Shown piece by piece: positions 15,333 through 24,235 of a stretch of DNA of 64,000 nucleotides. This stretch comes from Mycolicibacter sinensis (GTDB taxonomy: Bacteria; Actinomycetota; Actinomycetes; Mycobacteriales; Mycobacteriaceae). Under the pieces are notes generated by a model. The model was given only the letters and a program-made list of their open reading frames with translations, did no database searches and was not told the origin of the DNA. The stretch's first letter is position 1. Each line of letters begins with the position of its first letter. The translations under genes and the position numbers were made by a program. The DNA lies in assembly GCF_001667375.1 (NCBI RefSeq), contig NZ_LZIN01000096.1, positions 1-64,000 of the forward strand. Reading direction: 5' to 3'.

Positions 15333-16319
15333 TCACGTTGATGCAGGGGCGTCCGGAGCCGGCGGGTGACCGAACTGTTCGCGAAACGCCTCCACGGTGT
15401 AGCTCACCACCGTCGCCTCGCGGGGCGCGCGGACGGTGGCCGAGCGGGGGATACGAACCATCGGGCCGAGCTGCCCGGCATAGTTGTCCGGCTTGCCGAT
15501 CTTGAGCAGACCCCCGCCGGCATCGGACGATTGCGGTGCGATCTCCACCTCGCCCTCGGTGACGACGTAGATCAGATCCTCCACGGTGCCCTGTTCCAGC
15601 AGCACCGCGCCGGGCCCCAGCCGGACCGGTGCCTGCTGGGCGCGTGCCGGGGCAGGCGCCGCGGTCGGTGAGAGCTGGATGACGATGTCGGCCAGCGGCA
15701 CGATCCGGGTGTCGTGGGTGGCCACCACCACGACGCGGTCACCGGCGGCGAGCACCCGCAGCAACTGCACGACTTCGTCGGCGCGGACGTAGTCCAGTTG
15801 CGCGGTGGGTTCGTCGGCCAGGATCAGCGGCGGGTCCAGGGCCAGGGCCCGGGCCACCGCCACCCGCTGCTGCTGGCCGCCGCTGAGCTGGCCGGGCCGG
15901 TGGTCGATCCGGTCGGCCAGGCCGACCCGGGTGAGCAGATCGCGGGCGCGTTCGGTGGCCGACCACTGCGTCCAGTCGGCCGCCCACAGCGGCACCATCA
16001 CGTTCTCCAGGGCGGTCAGGCTCGGCACCAGGTTGAACGCCTGGAAGACGATGCCGACGGTGCGGCGCCGGTAGGAGGTGATCTCGCGGCGGTTCAGCGC
16101 GGTGACCTCGGTAGCGCCGAACCGGATCTCACCGCTGGTCGGGCTCAGGATCCCGCCCAGGCACGACAGCAGCGTGGTCTTCCCACACCCGCTGGGCCCG
16201 AGCACGACCACCAGCGATCCCGCCGGAATCTCCAGGCTCAGGCCATTGATGGGGCGAATCGGTTCCCCGCCGCCGGTCGCGTATTCGATGACCAGATCGC
16301 TGATCCGCAGGTCACCCAT
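15333..16319 (-). CDS. ABC transporter ATPase with C-terminal cNMP-binding-like domain (Rv0073-like)
   Basis: A 328-residue protein. Residues 1-220 are a MacB/LolD-type ATPase with Walker A GPSGCGKTT, Q-loop VFQAFN, signature LSGGQQQR and Walker B LILADEPT. After a Pro/Ala linker, residues 235-320 look like a cyclic-nucleotide-binding fold (PGAVLLEQGTVEDLIYVVTEGEVEI and PRSATVRAPREATVVSY). It abuts the FtsX-like permease stop with no gap, so they form one transporter. The pair matches Rv0073/Rv0072 in size. The M. tuberculosis glutamine label is not supported by the MacB-like architecture. Confidence 0.85.
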   Translation of the reverse strand: MGDLRISDLVIEYATGGGEPIRPINGLSLEIPAGSLVVVLGPSGCGKTTLLSCLGGILSPTSGEIRFGATEVTALNRREITSYRRRTVGIVFQAFNLVPSLTALENVMVPLWAADWTQWSATERARDLLTRVGLADRIDHRPGQLSGGQQQRVAVARALALDPPLILADEPTAQLDYVRADEVVQLLRVLAAGDRVVVVATHDTRIVPLADIVIQLSPTAAPAPARAQQAPVRLGPGAVLLEQGTVEDLIYVVTEGEVEIAPQSSDAGGGLLKIGKPDNYAGQLGPMVRIPRSATVRAPREATVVSYTVEAFREQFGHPPAPDAPAST

Positions 16320-17369
16320 TTACGGCCCCCCGAACGCCAGCACCGGGTCGACAGCCACCGCGTGGCGCAGGCCCGCCAGGCTGGCCAGCAGGCCGATGCC
16401 GACCGCGGTCAGCATCAGCAGCGAGAACGACGACGACGTCACGGCCACCAGCATCGGAAACGCCGGCCCGATCGCCACCGCCAGGATTCCGCCGAGCACC
16501 GCCGCGGCCACCGTCACGATCACCGACTGCAGCGCCAGCCCGGCCAACACCATCCAGGTGGTCACACCCAGCGCCTTGAACACCGCGAAGTCGCGGGTGC
16601 GCTCCAGGGCCGACAGATAGATCAGCGAGCCCACGATCAGCGCGGCGACGCCCCACAGCAGCACCGACATGTACGACAGCGCCATCTGCGCCCCGGCCAG
16701 CGGGCGCACCATGTCGTCGACCGCGGCGGCCCGGTCCACCACCCGGTAGCCCTCGGGCACCTTCGCCGGGGTGCCCCGCAAGCCGATCGCCGAGGCCACC
16801 GGCTGCGCGGAGAACATCAGGCGCTGCGCTCCCGCGACGGTCAAAAAGCCATTGGGTTGCCCGGCCAGCGTCGTCGACTTCTCCACCAGTCCGACGATCC
16901 GTAGCTTGTCCGCCCCCATTTCGACGTCGTCGCCGATGGCTCGCTTCAGCGTCGTGGACATCGCGACCTCGTTGGGCTCGGTCGGTGCCCGCCCCGAAAT
17001 GATCGGCGGCATCGCCTCCTTCGGGACGCCGTAGATGTTCACGTTCAGCGGTGACTCGCCGTCCTGCAGGATGGTGTTGCCGTAAACCACCGGCAGTGCC
17101 GCTTCGACACCGGAGATGCCGGCGACGTCGCCCGCCTCCTTCTGCGGGAACCGCGACGAGCCCATGAACGGACCGACGGCGGCCGTCTGGATCAGATAGC
17201 TGTCGATGCCCAGCGAATCGACCACGTGCTCCGCCTCGACCCGGAAGCCGTGGGTCAGCCCGGCCAGCACCAGAGTCAGCGCGAACACCATCGCGGTGCC
17301 CACGGCGGCGACGATGAACCGGCGCAGCCGCCACTGCAGGTCGCGCAACGCAGTGATCAGCATCCGCAC
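16320..17369 (-). CDS. FtsX/MacB-like ABC permease (Rv0072-like)
   Basis: A 349-residue permease with one N-terminal membrane helix (RFIVAAVGTAMVFALTLVLAG), an extracytoplasmic domain of about 200 residues, and three C-terminal helices with the FtsX signature near LSALERTRDFAVFKALGVT. Such permeases work mechanically with their ATPase, moving lipoproteins, peptides or lipids, or controlling envelope enzymes, rather than importing amino acids. It is the same length as Rv0072. It is the first gene of the two-gene operon, its TAA immediately followed by the ATPase ATG. Confidence 0.85.
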   Translation of the reverse strand: MRMLITALRDLQWRLRRFIVAAVGTAMVFALTLVLAGLTHGFRVEAEHVVDSLGIDSYLIQTAAVGPFMGSSRFPQKEAGDVAGISGVEAALPVVYGNTILQDGESPLNVNIYGVPKEAMPPIISGRAPTEPNEVAMSTTLKRAIGDDVEMGADKLRIVGLVEKSTTLAGQPNGFLTVAGAQRLMFSAQPVASAIGLRGTPAKVPEGYRVVDRAAAVDDMVRPLAGAQMALSYMSVLLWGVAALIVGSLIYLSALERTRDFAVFKALGVTTWMVLAGLALQSVIVTVAAAVLGGILAVAIGPAFPMLVAVTSSSFSLLMLTAVGIGLLASLAGLRHAVAVDPVLAFGGP

Positions 17370-17530
17370 GCGCGCATGTTATCGCAGCATGCGGCTGTGA
17401 CCGCCATCTCGGCAGCTGAGCCGGACCCTTGCCCCGCAAAACCGGAATCGTAGGCCACGGGGGGCGATTTTCGGATAGAAATACACACACGACGGTTTCC
17501 GTCGGCGGTGCCCAGGGAGGGGGTCAGTGA

Positions 17531-18931
17531 ATGAATTACGCTGCCCTGCCGCCGGAGGTCAATTCGCTGCGGATCTACACCGGCCCGGGCTCCACGCCGA
17601 TGCGGGCGGCGGCCGCCGCCTGGAGCGGCTTGGCCGCCGAACTGCACTCGACGGTCACCTCCTATGAGACGGTGATCGCCGAGCTGACCGGCCAAGCCTG
17701 GCTAGGGCCGGCGTCGGTGGCGCTGACGCAGTCCGCCGCGCGGTACGCGACCTGGATGGCCGCCACCGCGGCGCAGGTCGACCAGACGGCGGCGCAGGCC
17801 AACGCGGCGGCCGCGGCTTACGAGGCGGCGTTCAGTGCGACGGTGCCACCCACGGTGGTGGCCGCCAACCGGGCCCAGCTGATGCTGTTGGTCGCCACCA
17901 ACGTGCTGGGCACCAACACCGCGGCGATCGCCGCCAACGAGGCCGAGTACGCCCAGATGTGGGCACAGGACGCCGCCGCGATGTACGCCTACGCCGCGGC
18001 GTCGGCGACCGCGACCGGGCTGGCACCATTCCAGCAGCCCCCGCAGACCAGCAATCCGGCCGGGCCGCTCAGTCAGACCGCCGCGACCGGCACGGCGGGG
18101 CTGGACGCGTCGTCGTCGAACATCCAGTCGCTGCTGGGCCAGTTGGCCTCGGGAATCTTCGGATCCCCGCAGAGCACCGCGCTGCAGGCGGGGGCGGCGG
18201 CCGCGGCGGGAGTGGCCCAGGAGACCCCGGTTCTACCCGACCTGATCGGACTGAACCTGATCGCGGCGATTTCCCTGGGCGCGTCGTCGGCCGGCATCGC
18301 GCTATCGGCCGGCGCCTGGACGGCGGCCGACGCCAGCACCCGGGAGATCCTCTCCGAGCAGGATCAGTTGCGGATGGTGGAGTACGAGATCCTGCACAAC
18401 ATTGATCTGTTCTCGCCGTTGACCCCATCGCGGCCGAGTGGCTTCATCGGGGACGCGCTCTCGTCGGCGTCATCGGTGTCGTCGGTGACGTCCGCGGCCA
18501 GGGGCGAGGCGATCAGCGCCGGGAACCTGTCGGTGCCGATCAACTGGGCCGCCAACGCCCCGGAGGTCCGCACGCTGTCTTACACGACGCCGCTGGCCGG
18601 ACCGGGCGTCGGCGGCGCACCGGCGGCCTCACTCGCCGGCGCCGGAAGCGCGTTCAGCCAGATGGCGCTGGCCGGCATGGGCGGCAGCGCGCTGGCCGGC
18701 TCGGTCAGCCGTGGCCGCGCCGACGCCGCGCCGGCTCCGGCGAACGCCCCCACGCCGCACCGTGCCGCCGGCCCGGCTGCGGATTCGCCGACCGGTGCGA
18801 CCGGCGGCGACGGCACCCCGACGATGATGGGAATCGCCGCGGAGATCCGCGAATTCGCCGAGCTGCGCGATCGCGGTTTGATCACCGACGACGAGTACAA
18901 CGAGCAGAAGATGCGGCTCCTGGGCCACTGA
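17531..18931 (+). CDS. PPE-family protein, SVP subtype, with C-terminal SHOCT domain
   Basis: A 466-residue PPE protein. The first 175 residues are the helical PPE domain (YAALPPEVNS, then WLGPAS, the WxG-like turn). The SVP subtype is shown by SVPINWAANAPE near residue 340. The last 30 residues (IREFAELRDRGLITDDEYNEQKMRLL) are a SHOCT motif, a short helical hairpin known in bacterial oligomerising proteins. PPE proteins are type VII secretion substrates, normally paired with a PE protein; no PE gene is adjacent. The 161 bp upstream contain only a possible promoter. SVP-type PPEs are characteristic of slow-growing mycobacteria. Confidence 0.9.
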   Translation: MNYAALPPEVNSLRIYTGPGSTPMRAAAAAWSGLAAELHSTVTSYETVIAELTGQAWLGPASVALTQSAARYATWMAATAAQVDQTAAQANAAAAAYEAAFSATVPPTVVAANRAQLMLLVATNVLGTNTAAIAANEAEYAQMWAQDAAAMYAYAAASATATGLAPFQQPPQTSNPAGPLSQTAATGTAGLDASSSNIQSLLGQLASGIFGSPQSTALQAGAAAAAGVAQETPVLPDLIGLNLIAAISLGASSAGIALSAGAWTAADASTREILSEQDQLRMVEYEILHNIDLFSPLTPSRPSGFIGDALSSASSVSSVTSAARGEAISAGNLSVPINWAANAPEVRTLSYTTPLAGPGVGGAPAASLAGAGSAFSQMALAGMGGSALAGSVSRGRADAAPAPANAPTPHRAAGPAADSPTGATGGDGTPTMMGIAAEIREFAELRDRGLITDDEYNEQKMRLLGH

Positions 18932-18950
18932 GACGGTCGGGGTATCTGGA

Positions 18951-20351
18951 TCAGCCCGAGCCTTCGGGGCTCTCCCAGGTGTGCGGCAGCATCGGGGCAC
19001 TGTCTGTCAGAGTCGTCAAACCCGTTACCGCAGAACCGGTTTCCTGGTGCACGGTGCCGGTGAAACCCAGCTGTCCCGCCCCGCTCGCCGAGTCGAGGTA
19101 CTCGTAACGGTTGCCGGGGTCCCGCAGCCCCTGACGGTGCCGGCGCCGGCGGGCCTGACGCTCCGTGGTCGCGGTGACCGCGGCGGCCGCAGGCGCGGGG
19201 GAGCGCTGGGCCGCCGCTGGTGCGGCGAGGCGCATCGCGGTGGCCGCGCCGTGGTTCGGGCCGCTGCCGACCAGATACGGGAAGACCGCGGCCTCGGCTC
19301 CGGTGACCGGGGGCGGCATTACCGGGACGCCGCCGGCAGCCGTGGCGGCCGGGGCCAGTGTCGGCGGAGCCATCGCCGGGGGAGTGGCCGCGGCCGGGGC
19401 TGGCGGGGCGGCCAGCGTCGTCGGCGCAGCAGCGGACGCGGCGGGCACCGGCGGGCTGGGGGCCGGCAGCGCCGGTGCGGCGGGAACGTTGATGCCGGCC
19501 AACCCGGCGACCGCGGCGAGGCCGGCCAGCGGTGACGCCGGTGCGACCAGGCTGAGCATCGTCTCGGTCAGCGCCGTCACGGTCGGCGCCATCCCCAGGA
19601 CGATCTCACCGGCGTAATGCGGGGCGATCGTCATCAGCACCGGGTCGCTGATCAGGCTGGTCAGCGGATTGTTGCTGGAAAGATCGGCCTGAATGGCCTC
19701 GTTGATCTCGGCGATCCGGGTGGTCCACCAGCTCTCCTGGTAGATGTTGCCGAAGTCCTGGGTCTGCTGCTGGTTCGGCCGGTGCTGGTGGTCGCGATGT
19801 ACCGGTGTGTCGGGGTTGAGCACCGTGGGCGCCGTTGTCGCAGCCGGGGAGGACGCCACGGCCGCACCGGCCACCGCCTGATACGTCGACATCGTGCTGG
19901 CCGCCTGCACCCACATCCGGGCGTAGTCGGCCTCGTTGAGCGCGATCGGAATGGTGTTGACCCCGAAGAAGTTCGTTGCCTGCAGCACCGCGTGCACGGC
20001 GTGGTTGGCGGCCAGTTCGGCCAGGGTGGGCATCGTCGCCAGCGCGGAGATGTAGGCCGTGGCGGCGCTCTGGTGCCGGGCCGCCAATGCCATCGCGTCG
20101 GCGCCGGCTTTGGCCAGCCAGGTCAGGTACGGAACATTCGCGGCCACATAGGATTCCGCGCTCGGTCCCTGCCACGAGCCGGCCTGCACCGCCGCAAGCA
20201 TCGTGGACAGCTCCTGCGCCACCACGGTGTATTCGGTGCTCAACGCGTCCCACATGCCGGCGGCCGCCAGCAGTGGCCCGGCACCCGGACCGCTGCTCAG
20301 CAGCGCCGAGTACACCTCCGGTGGCGACGCCATCCAGATTGGTGCCGTCAT
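18951..20351 (-). CDS. PPE-family protein, PPW subtype
   Basis: A 466-residue PPE protein. The N-terminal 180 residues carry IWMASPPEVYS and the helical PPE fold with GSWQGPSAES. A long Ala/Pro-rich middle follows. The C-terminus has GFTGT and PMLPHTW, the GFxGT and PxxPxxW marks of the PPW subtype. It should be exported by an ESX system. ATG 20351 was chosen because MTAPIWMASPP is the normal PPE start and GGGAAAGG lies upstream; an upstream in-frame extension is not protein-like. It converges with the SVP-type PPE (19 bp between stops). No PE partner is nearby. Confidence 0.9.
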   Translation of the reverse strand: MTAPIWMASPPEVYSALLSSGPGAGPLLAAAGMWDALSTEYTVVAQELSTMLAAVQAGSWQGPSAESYVAANVPYLTWLAKAGADAMALAARHQSAATAYISALATMPTLAELAANHAVHAVLQATNFFGVNTIPIALNEADYARMWVQAASTMSTYQAVAGAAVASSPAATTAPTVLNPDTPVHRDHQHRPNQQQTQDFGNIYQESWWTTRIAEINEAIQADLSSNNPLTSLISDPVLMTIAPHYAGEIVLGMAPTVTALTETMLSLVAPASPLAGLAAVAGLAGINVPAAPALPAPSPPVPAASAAAPTTLAAPPAPAAATPPAMAPPTLAPAATAAGGVPVMPPPVTGAEAAVFPYLVGSGPNHGAATAMRLAAPAAAQRSPAPAAAAVTATTERQARRRRHRQGLRDPGNRYEYLDSASGAGQLGFTGTVHQETGSAVTGLTTLTDSAPMLPHTWESPEGSG

Positions 20352-20455
20352 GGTCACCTTTCCCCGTTGCGAACGCCTCGATCCTATCCTCAAATCAAGA
20401 GCAATAACTGGATGTCGGCTGGGAATACGGATTTTACCCCCGGCAATCACCGCAT

Positions 20456-21697
20456 TTATGGAATCACCGGTGCGGCTTGGGCGGTCCAGGTGGTCGGCCG
20501 CACCAGGAATCCACTCATGATCAGACTCCGCACCAGCTCCACCTGCTGGGCGTCCGTCAGCCCGGGCAGTTCGCCGATGCGGAACGGGTCGGTGCGCTCC
20601 GAGAGAAACCGCATCGCCGCTTCATGGTCCGGACGGGCGCTGACGATCAACTGGGCGAACTGCAGGCCGACGCCCTCGGCGGTCGTGGTCACCCGGGAGT
20701 ACAGCGGCTGCTGCTTGTGCACCACCGTGTCGGTGTCGAGGCCAACGGTGTCGGAGACCTGTCCGACGACCGGGCAGCGGGCGCGCCGCAGCAGGAAATC
20801 CTGCATGGCGCCAAGACCTTCGGCCAGCGCCTCGGGAGCCGCGATGGCGGCCAGCCCGTCCCGGATCAACGTGCCCAGGCCGGCGCGCACCTGCGGGTCG
20901 TCCAAATGCCTTGCGGGCAAACGGGTGTGCACCGCATCGTCGCGCAGGCTCAGCATGTGCAGCGTGTGGGTCAGCAAGGTGAGCACCGTCGGCACGTGAA
21001 TGCCCACGGTCAGATGCACCGACGCCTGCGATGTCGTCTCGGCCGAATGCACCCGGCCGCGGGGCAGATACAAGGTGTCCCCGGCGGCCAAATTCAGGCT
21101 GGTCGGCTCCGGCAGCCCGGCCGGGTCGACCTCATGCATCTGCTGCATCAGGTGCGGTGGCACCGGATCGTCGCCGTAGAAGTACCAGCTCTTGCTGCCC
21201 TGGATCTGCAGCACCAGCACGTCGTGGTGGTCGTAGTGCGGCAGGAACCCTGTCGAGGCCGGCGGGGTGAGGTAGGCGTTGACGTGCGTCGGGAAGTTCA
21301 GCTCCACCTCGACCGCGTGGGTCAGCGTCGACATCGGGCGCAGGTACTTCTCGATGTTGTTGCAGATGACCGTGTAGCCGCGGGCCATCTCGGCGTGAAC
21401 CCGGGCCAGGTCCAGGGTGCCGTCGGCAAGGGTGTACTCCGGCGGCTGCAAATGATCGGCCCCGCGCACTAATCGCACCGCGGACGGCTCGGTGCGCAGC
21501 GCGGCCAGGAGCTGTTCGGCCGACGACGGGCCGGCCAGCAGGTCGAAGTAGTCGGCGCTGTCTCGGGCGATGTGATGCGGCGCGGCGCCCCACAGTTCAT
21601 CGAGGAAGGTCTGCACCGTCACCGGTGCCAGCAACCAGGCAAGCGGGGACCCCGGGCCTGAGAAGCCACCACCGGCTGACATCGGCACAAAATACAC
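20456..21697 (-). CDS. Cupin-4/JmjC-type 2-oxoglutarate oxygenase (ribosomal oxygenase-like)
   Basis: A 413-residue protein of the RoxA/NO66 JmjC-related cupin family. The iron-binding HxD...H is visible in LPHYDHHDVLVLQIQGSKSW and, about 60 residues on, RGRVHSAE. A C-terminal winged-helix-like part follows. Homologues hydroxylate ribosomal protein side chains; here the target is unknown. The GTG at 21697 has AGAGGTGG just upstream, better than ATG 21682. The 104 bp between it and the PPW-type PPE gene hold no recognisable feature. Confidence 0.8.
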   Translation of the reverse strand: MYFVPMSAGGGFSGPGSPLAWLLAPVTVQTFLDELWGAAPHHIARDSADYFDLLAGPSSAEQLLAALRTEPSAVRLVRGADHLQPPEYTLADGTLDLARVHAEMARGYTVICNNIEKYLRPMSTLTHAVEVELNFPTHVNAYLTPPASTGFLPHYDHHDVLVLQIQGSKSWYFYGDDPVPPHLMQQMHEVDPAGLPEPTSLNLAAGDTLYLPRGRVHSAETTSQASVHLTVGIHVPTVLTLLTHTLHMLSLRDDAVHTRLPARHLDDPQVRAGLGTLIRDGLAAIAAPEALAEGLGAMQDFLLRRARCPVVGQVSDTVGLDTDTVVHKQQPLYSRVTTTAEGVGLQFAQLIVSARPDHEAAMRFLSERTDPFRIGELPGLTDAQQVELVRSLIMSGFLVRPTTWTAQAAPVIP

Positions 21698-21813
21698 CCG
21701 GCCACCTCTGGTATCTGCGGCGGCTATCGATCAGTCGATCCGCACCTGCCCAACGTTACCGGGTTGAATATCCGTAGTTGTGGAATCCGTACCTGGCTGG
21801 ATAAGTTCGGTGG

Positions 21814-23370
21814 ATGCCCGGTCGTCGCGCTGAGAACCAGAACCCTCGCCCCTCTCGTGCCGTCGGCGCGGCCACGTCGGTAGGCACGTTCCTGGCGCTC
21901 GGGCTCAGTCCACTGGCCGCCGCGCCGGCGCGCGCCGACTTCGATGAGCTGTTCTCCCTCGATGGGCTGATGGACGCCTTCGCTGGGGCCGACCCGGGTC
22001 CGGCGGAGGCGGACACCTTGGATCTGTCCCAGGTGGGCACCGATCTCTACACCTGGACGTCGGTGGTCGAGGTCGTCTTCGCCGGGCTGATCCAGAACCA
22101 GCTGTACGCCACCATCCACGATCTGGGCAACTTGTGGATCATGGGCCCGGGCGCCCTGATCGATCCGATCATCAACCCGCTCTTCGCATTCGACGGGGCC
22201 TGCGGGCTGATCTGTCACGGTGTCGACGGCACCGTGGATCACCCCGACGGCGGTGATGGCGGCTGGTTGTTCGGCGACGGCGGCAACGGCTACGGCGCGG
22301 GCAGCGACGAGAACATCGCGGCGGGTGTGGTCGGCGGCCACGGCGGTAACGCCTTCATGGTCGGCAACGGCGGCTGGGGCGGTGACGGCGGTGCCGGAGC
22401 CGACGGCGGTGACGGCGGCACCGGGGGCTGGCTGCTGGGCAACGGCGGCGAAGGCGGCTGGGGCGGCGACGGACTGGACAGCATCTCCGGCACCGCGGGC
22501 AACGGCGGTGACGGCGGACTCGGCGGCGACGCCATCTCGCTGTTCGGTGCCGGTGGGCGTGGCGGCGACGGCGGCGACGGCGGCTGGGGCAACGGCGGTG
22601 GCGACGGCGGCCGCGGCGGCAACGCCGGGGACGGCGGAAACGGGGTGGCCGGCTTCGGCGGTCCCGGCGGCTCCGGCGGGTACGGCGGCAACGGCGGGGC
22701 CGGCACCGCCGACCACCCCAGCGGCGGCAACGGCGGGGATGGCGGAGCGGCCGGTAACGCCGGCGACCTGGTGTTCATGGGCAACGCCGGGCCCGGCGGG
22801 TTCAGCGCCCCCGGTGGTAACGGCGGCGACGCGCTGGCCGGCTCCGACGGCAACGGCGGCAACGGTGGTCGTGGCGGTGACGGCGGCTCAGGCGGCTACG
22901 GCGGCGTCCCCAGCCACGGCCGGGTGGCCGGCGCCGGGGGCAACGGCGGCGCGGCGGGATCGTGGGCCGGCACCGCCGGAAACGGCGGCGACGGCGGCAA
23001 TGGCGGCCAGGGCATGCTCGGTCACCCGGGCAGCGGTGAGAGCGGCGGCGGCGGCAAGGGTGGCACCGGTGGTGCGGGTGGTGCCGGTACGGCGGCGCAT
23101 CCCGATGGCGGCGTCGGCGGGATGGGTGGCAACGGTGGCAACGCCGGAGACGGGGCCGCCGCGGTGGCCGGTGGTGCCGGAGGTACCGGCGGTGCCGGCG
23201 GTGCGGCGGCCGCCGGTGGCTCGGTCGGTCCGGGCGGACCGGGTGGCGACGGCGGTGACGGTGGCAATGGTGTCCAAGCCGGAAAGGCCGGCGCGGCCGG
23301 AGCCGGCGGGGCCGGAAACCCGGACGGCAACCCCGGGCAACCCGGCAACGCGGGCACTGAAACGGGGTAG
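21814..23370 (+). CDS. PGRS-repeat secreted protein without a PE domain
   Basis: A 518-residue protein. The N-terminus is a signal peptide (basic start, then a VGTFLALGLSPLAAAPARA-like core with cleavage before DFDEL). About 110 residues of a non-PE domain follow (LDLSQVGTDLYTWTSVVEVVFAGLIQNQL, IMGPGALIDPIINP). From about residue 140 to the end it is Gly-rich with GGxGG[N/D]GG repeats typical of PE_PGRS proteins. The usual PE domain is absent, so export would be by Sec rather than by a type VII system. In M. tuberculosis PE_PGRS6 (Rv0532) lies farther on, after Rv0531. Function is unknown; a wall-associated structural or calcium-binding role is only a family suggestion. Confidence 0.82.
   Translation: MPGRRAENQNPRPSRAVGAATSVGTFLALGLSPLAAAPARADFDELFSLDGLMDAFAGADPGPAEADTLDLSQVGTDLYTWTSVVEVVFAGLIQNQLYATIHDLGNLWIMGPGALIDPIINPLFAFDGACGLICHGVDGTVDHPDGGDGGWLFGDGGNGYGAGSDENIAAGVVGGHGGNAFMVGNGGWGGDGGAGADGGDGGTGGWLLGNGGEGGWGGDGLDSISGTAGNGGDGGLGGDAISLFGAGGRGGDGGDGGWGNGGGDGGRGGNAGDGGNGVAGFGGPGGSGGYGGNGGAGTADHPSGGNGGDGGAAGNAGDLVFMGNAGPGGFSAPGGNGGDALAGSDGNGGNGGRGGDGGSGGYGGVPSHGRVAGAGGNGGAAGSWAGTAGNGGDGGNGGQGMLGHPGSGESGGGGKGGTGGAGGAGTAAHPDGGVGGMGGNGGNAGDGAAAVAGGAGGTGGAGGAAAAGGSVGPGGPGGDGGDGGNGVQAGKAGAAGAGGAGNPDGNPGQPGNAGTETG
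22235..23355 (+). repeat. PGRS Gly-rich coding repeats
   Basis: Degenerate repeats of a GGC/GGT-rich unit encode runs of GGxGGNGG and GGDGG. Copies are imperfect and in frame. All three frames of both strands stay open here, which produces several false reading frames. Confidence 0.85.
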
Positions 23371-23371
23371 G

Positions 23372-23758
23372 TCAGCCGGCGCGGTCCAGCAGCAGGGTGT
23401 GCGCCACGCCGGCGCGCCCGAGCAGCTGACGCCAGGGCGACCGCAGCAGCCCGACGGCCTCGTCGGTCGGCACTACTCGCGGACCGGTGACGGCGAACGT
23501 CTTGCCGGCGACCTTGACCCGTCCGCCGCCGGCCGCCTGCAGGTTCTTCACCCAGTCCCGGTCGGTTCCGTACGGCAGCAGCACCGCGACGCCGTCCGCG
23601 GTGTGGAACATCGAGACCGGGGTGCGGTAGGTCGCGCCGGAGCGCCGGCCGGTGTGCTCGACGATCGACCACATCGGCACCCAGCCGGAGATCGGGCGGA
23701 ACAGCGGGTTGGTCACCACCCGGTTGAACCGGGCGCGGCGCTCGGAGAACTGCACCAC
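23372..23758 (-). CDS. DUF385 / deazaflavin (F420)-dependent reductase-like protein (Rv0523c-like)
   Basis: A 128-residue split beta-barrel protein of the F420H2-dependent nitroreductase/quinone reductase family. The family-typical block is HTGRRSGATYRTPVSMF, with PYGTDRDWVKNLQAAGGG, which contacts the cofactor in homologues. Homologues reduce quinones or enones with F420H2. It matches Rv0523c in size and position. It follows a close paralogue with a one-base overlap (TAGTG), indicating a tandem duplication and one transcript. Its stop lies one base from the PGRS gene stop. Confidence 0.8.
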   Translation of the reverse strand: MVQFSERRARFNRVVTNPLFRPISGWVPMWSIVEHTGRRSGATYRTPVSMFHTADGVAVLLPYGTDRDWVKNLQAAGGGRVKVAGKTFAVTGPRVVPTDEAVGLLRSPWRQLLGRAGVAHTLLLDRAG

Positions 23759-24150
23759 TAGCTCTGCCTGGTGAGCAGGACCGCCTGCTCGAACGGCAGC
23801 CGCCCGAACACCCGGCGCGATCCCGGGCGCACGTGCGCCGCCGCCTCGTCTCGGCTCACCACCCGCGGATTCGTGACGGCGAAGGTCTTACCGTGCCGGC
23901 GCATCTTCGCGCCGCCGGCGGCGGTGATGTTCTTCAGCCAGTCCCGGTCCGGGCCGTAGGTGAGCAGGATGGCCACCCCGTCATCCGTGTTGAACACGCT
24001 CAGCGGGGTGCGGTAGGGCTTGCCGGATTTGCGACCGACGTGTTCGAGGATGCCGAAGCTCGGGGCCCAGCCGGCCCACATGCGCTGGATCGGGTTGGTG
24101 ACGTGCCGGTTGAACCGGGCGAGGCGTTGCGGTAGTTGCATGGTCGCCAT
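23758..24150 (-). CDS. Second DUF385 / F420-dependent reductase-like protein (tandem paralogue)
   Basis: A 130-residue paralogue of the preceding entry with the same core (VGRKSGKPYRTPLSVF and TYGPDRDWLKNITAAGGAK). The two share roughly half of their residues by eye. The start motif MATMQLPQRLARFNRHVTNP parallels the neighbour's RRARFNRVVTNP. It is the upstream member of the pair. A third, more distant member is at 62385. The neighbouring hemL is divergent, with 85 bp between starts. Confidence 0.78.
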   Translation of the reverse strand: MATMQLPQRLARFNRHVTNPIQRMWAGWAPSFGILEHVGRKSGKPYRTPLSVFNTDDGVAILLTYGPDRDWLKNITAAGGAKMRRHGKTFAVTNPRVVSRDEAAAHVRPGSRRVFGRLPFEQAVLLTRQS

Positions 24151-24235
24151 CCAACTCCGTGAGCCGGGTCACCTCAACCCCTGACAACTACACCCTGTAG
24201 TCGGCTGAGCTGCAGGAGCTGGGACACTGGTCGTC

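Noticed and set aside
18932..18985. GAGCCC...GGGGCT hairpin between the two PPE genes as a Rho-independent terminator
   Set aside because: Arms are imperfect, there is no T-run, and most of it lies within the coding end of the PPW-type PPE gene.
22220..23761. Second long plus-strand frame and a long minus-strand Pro-rich frame in the PGRS region
   Set aside because: Frame-shifted readings of GGC/GGT repeats; only the 21814 frame has a signal peptide and typical GGxGG motifs.
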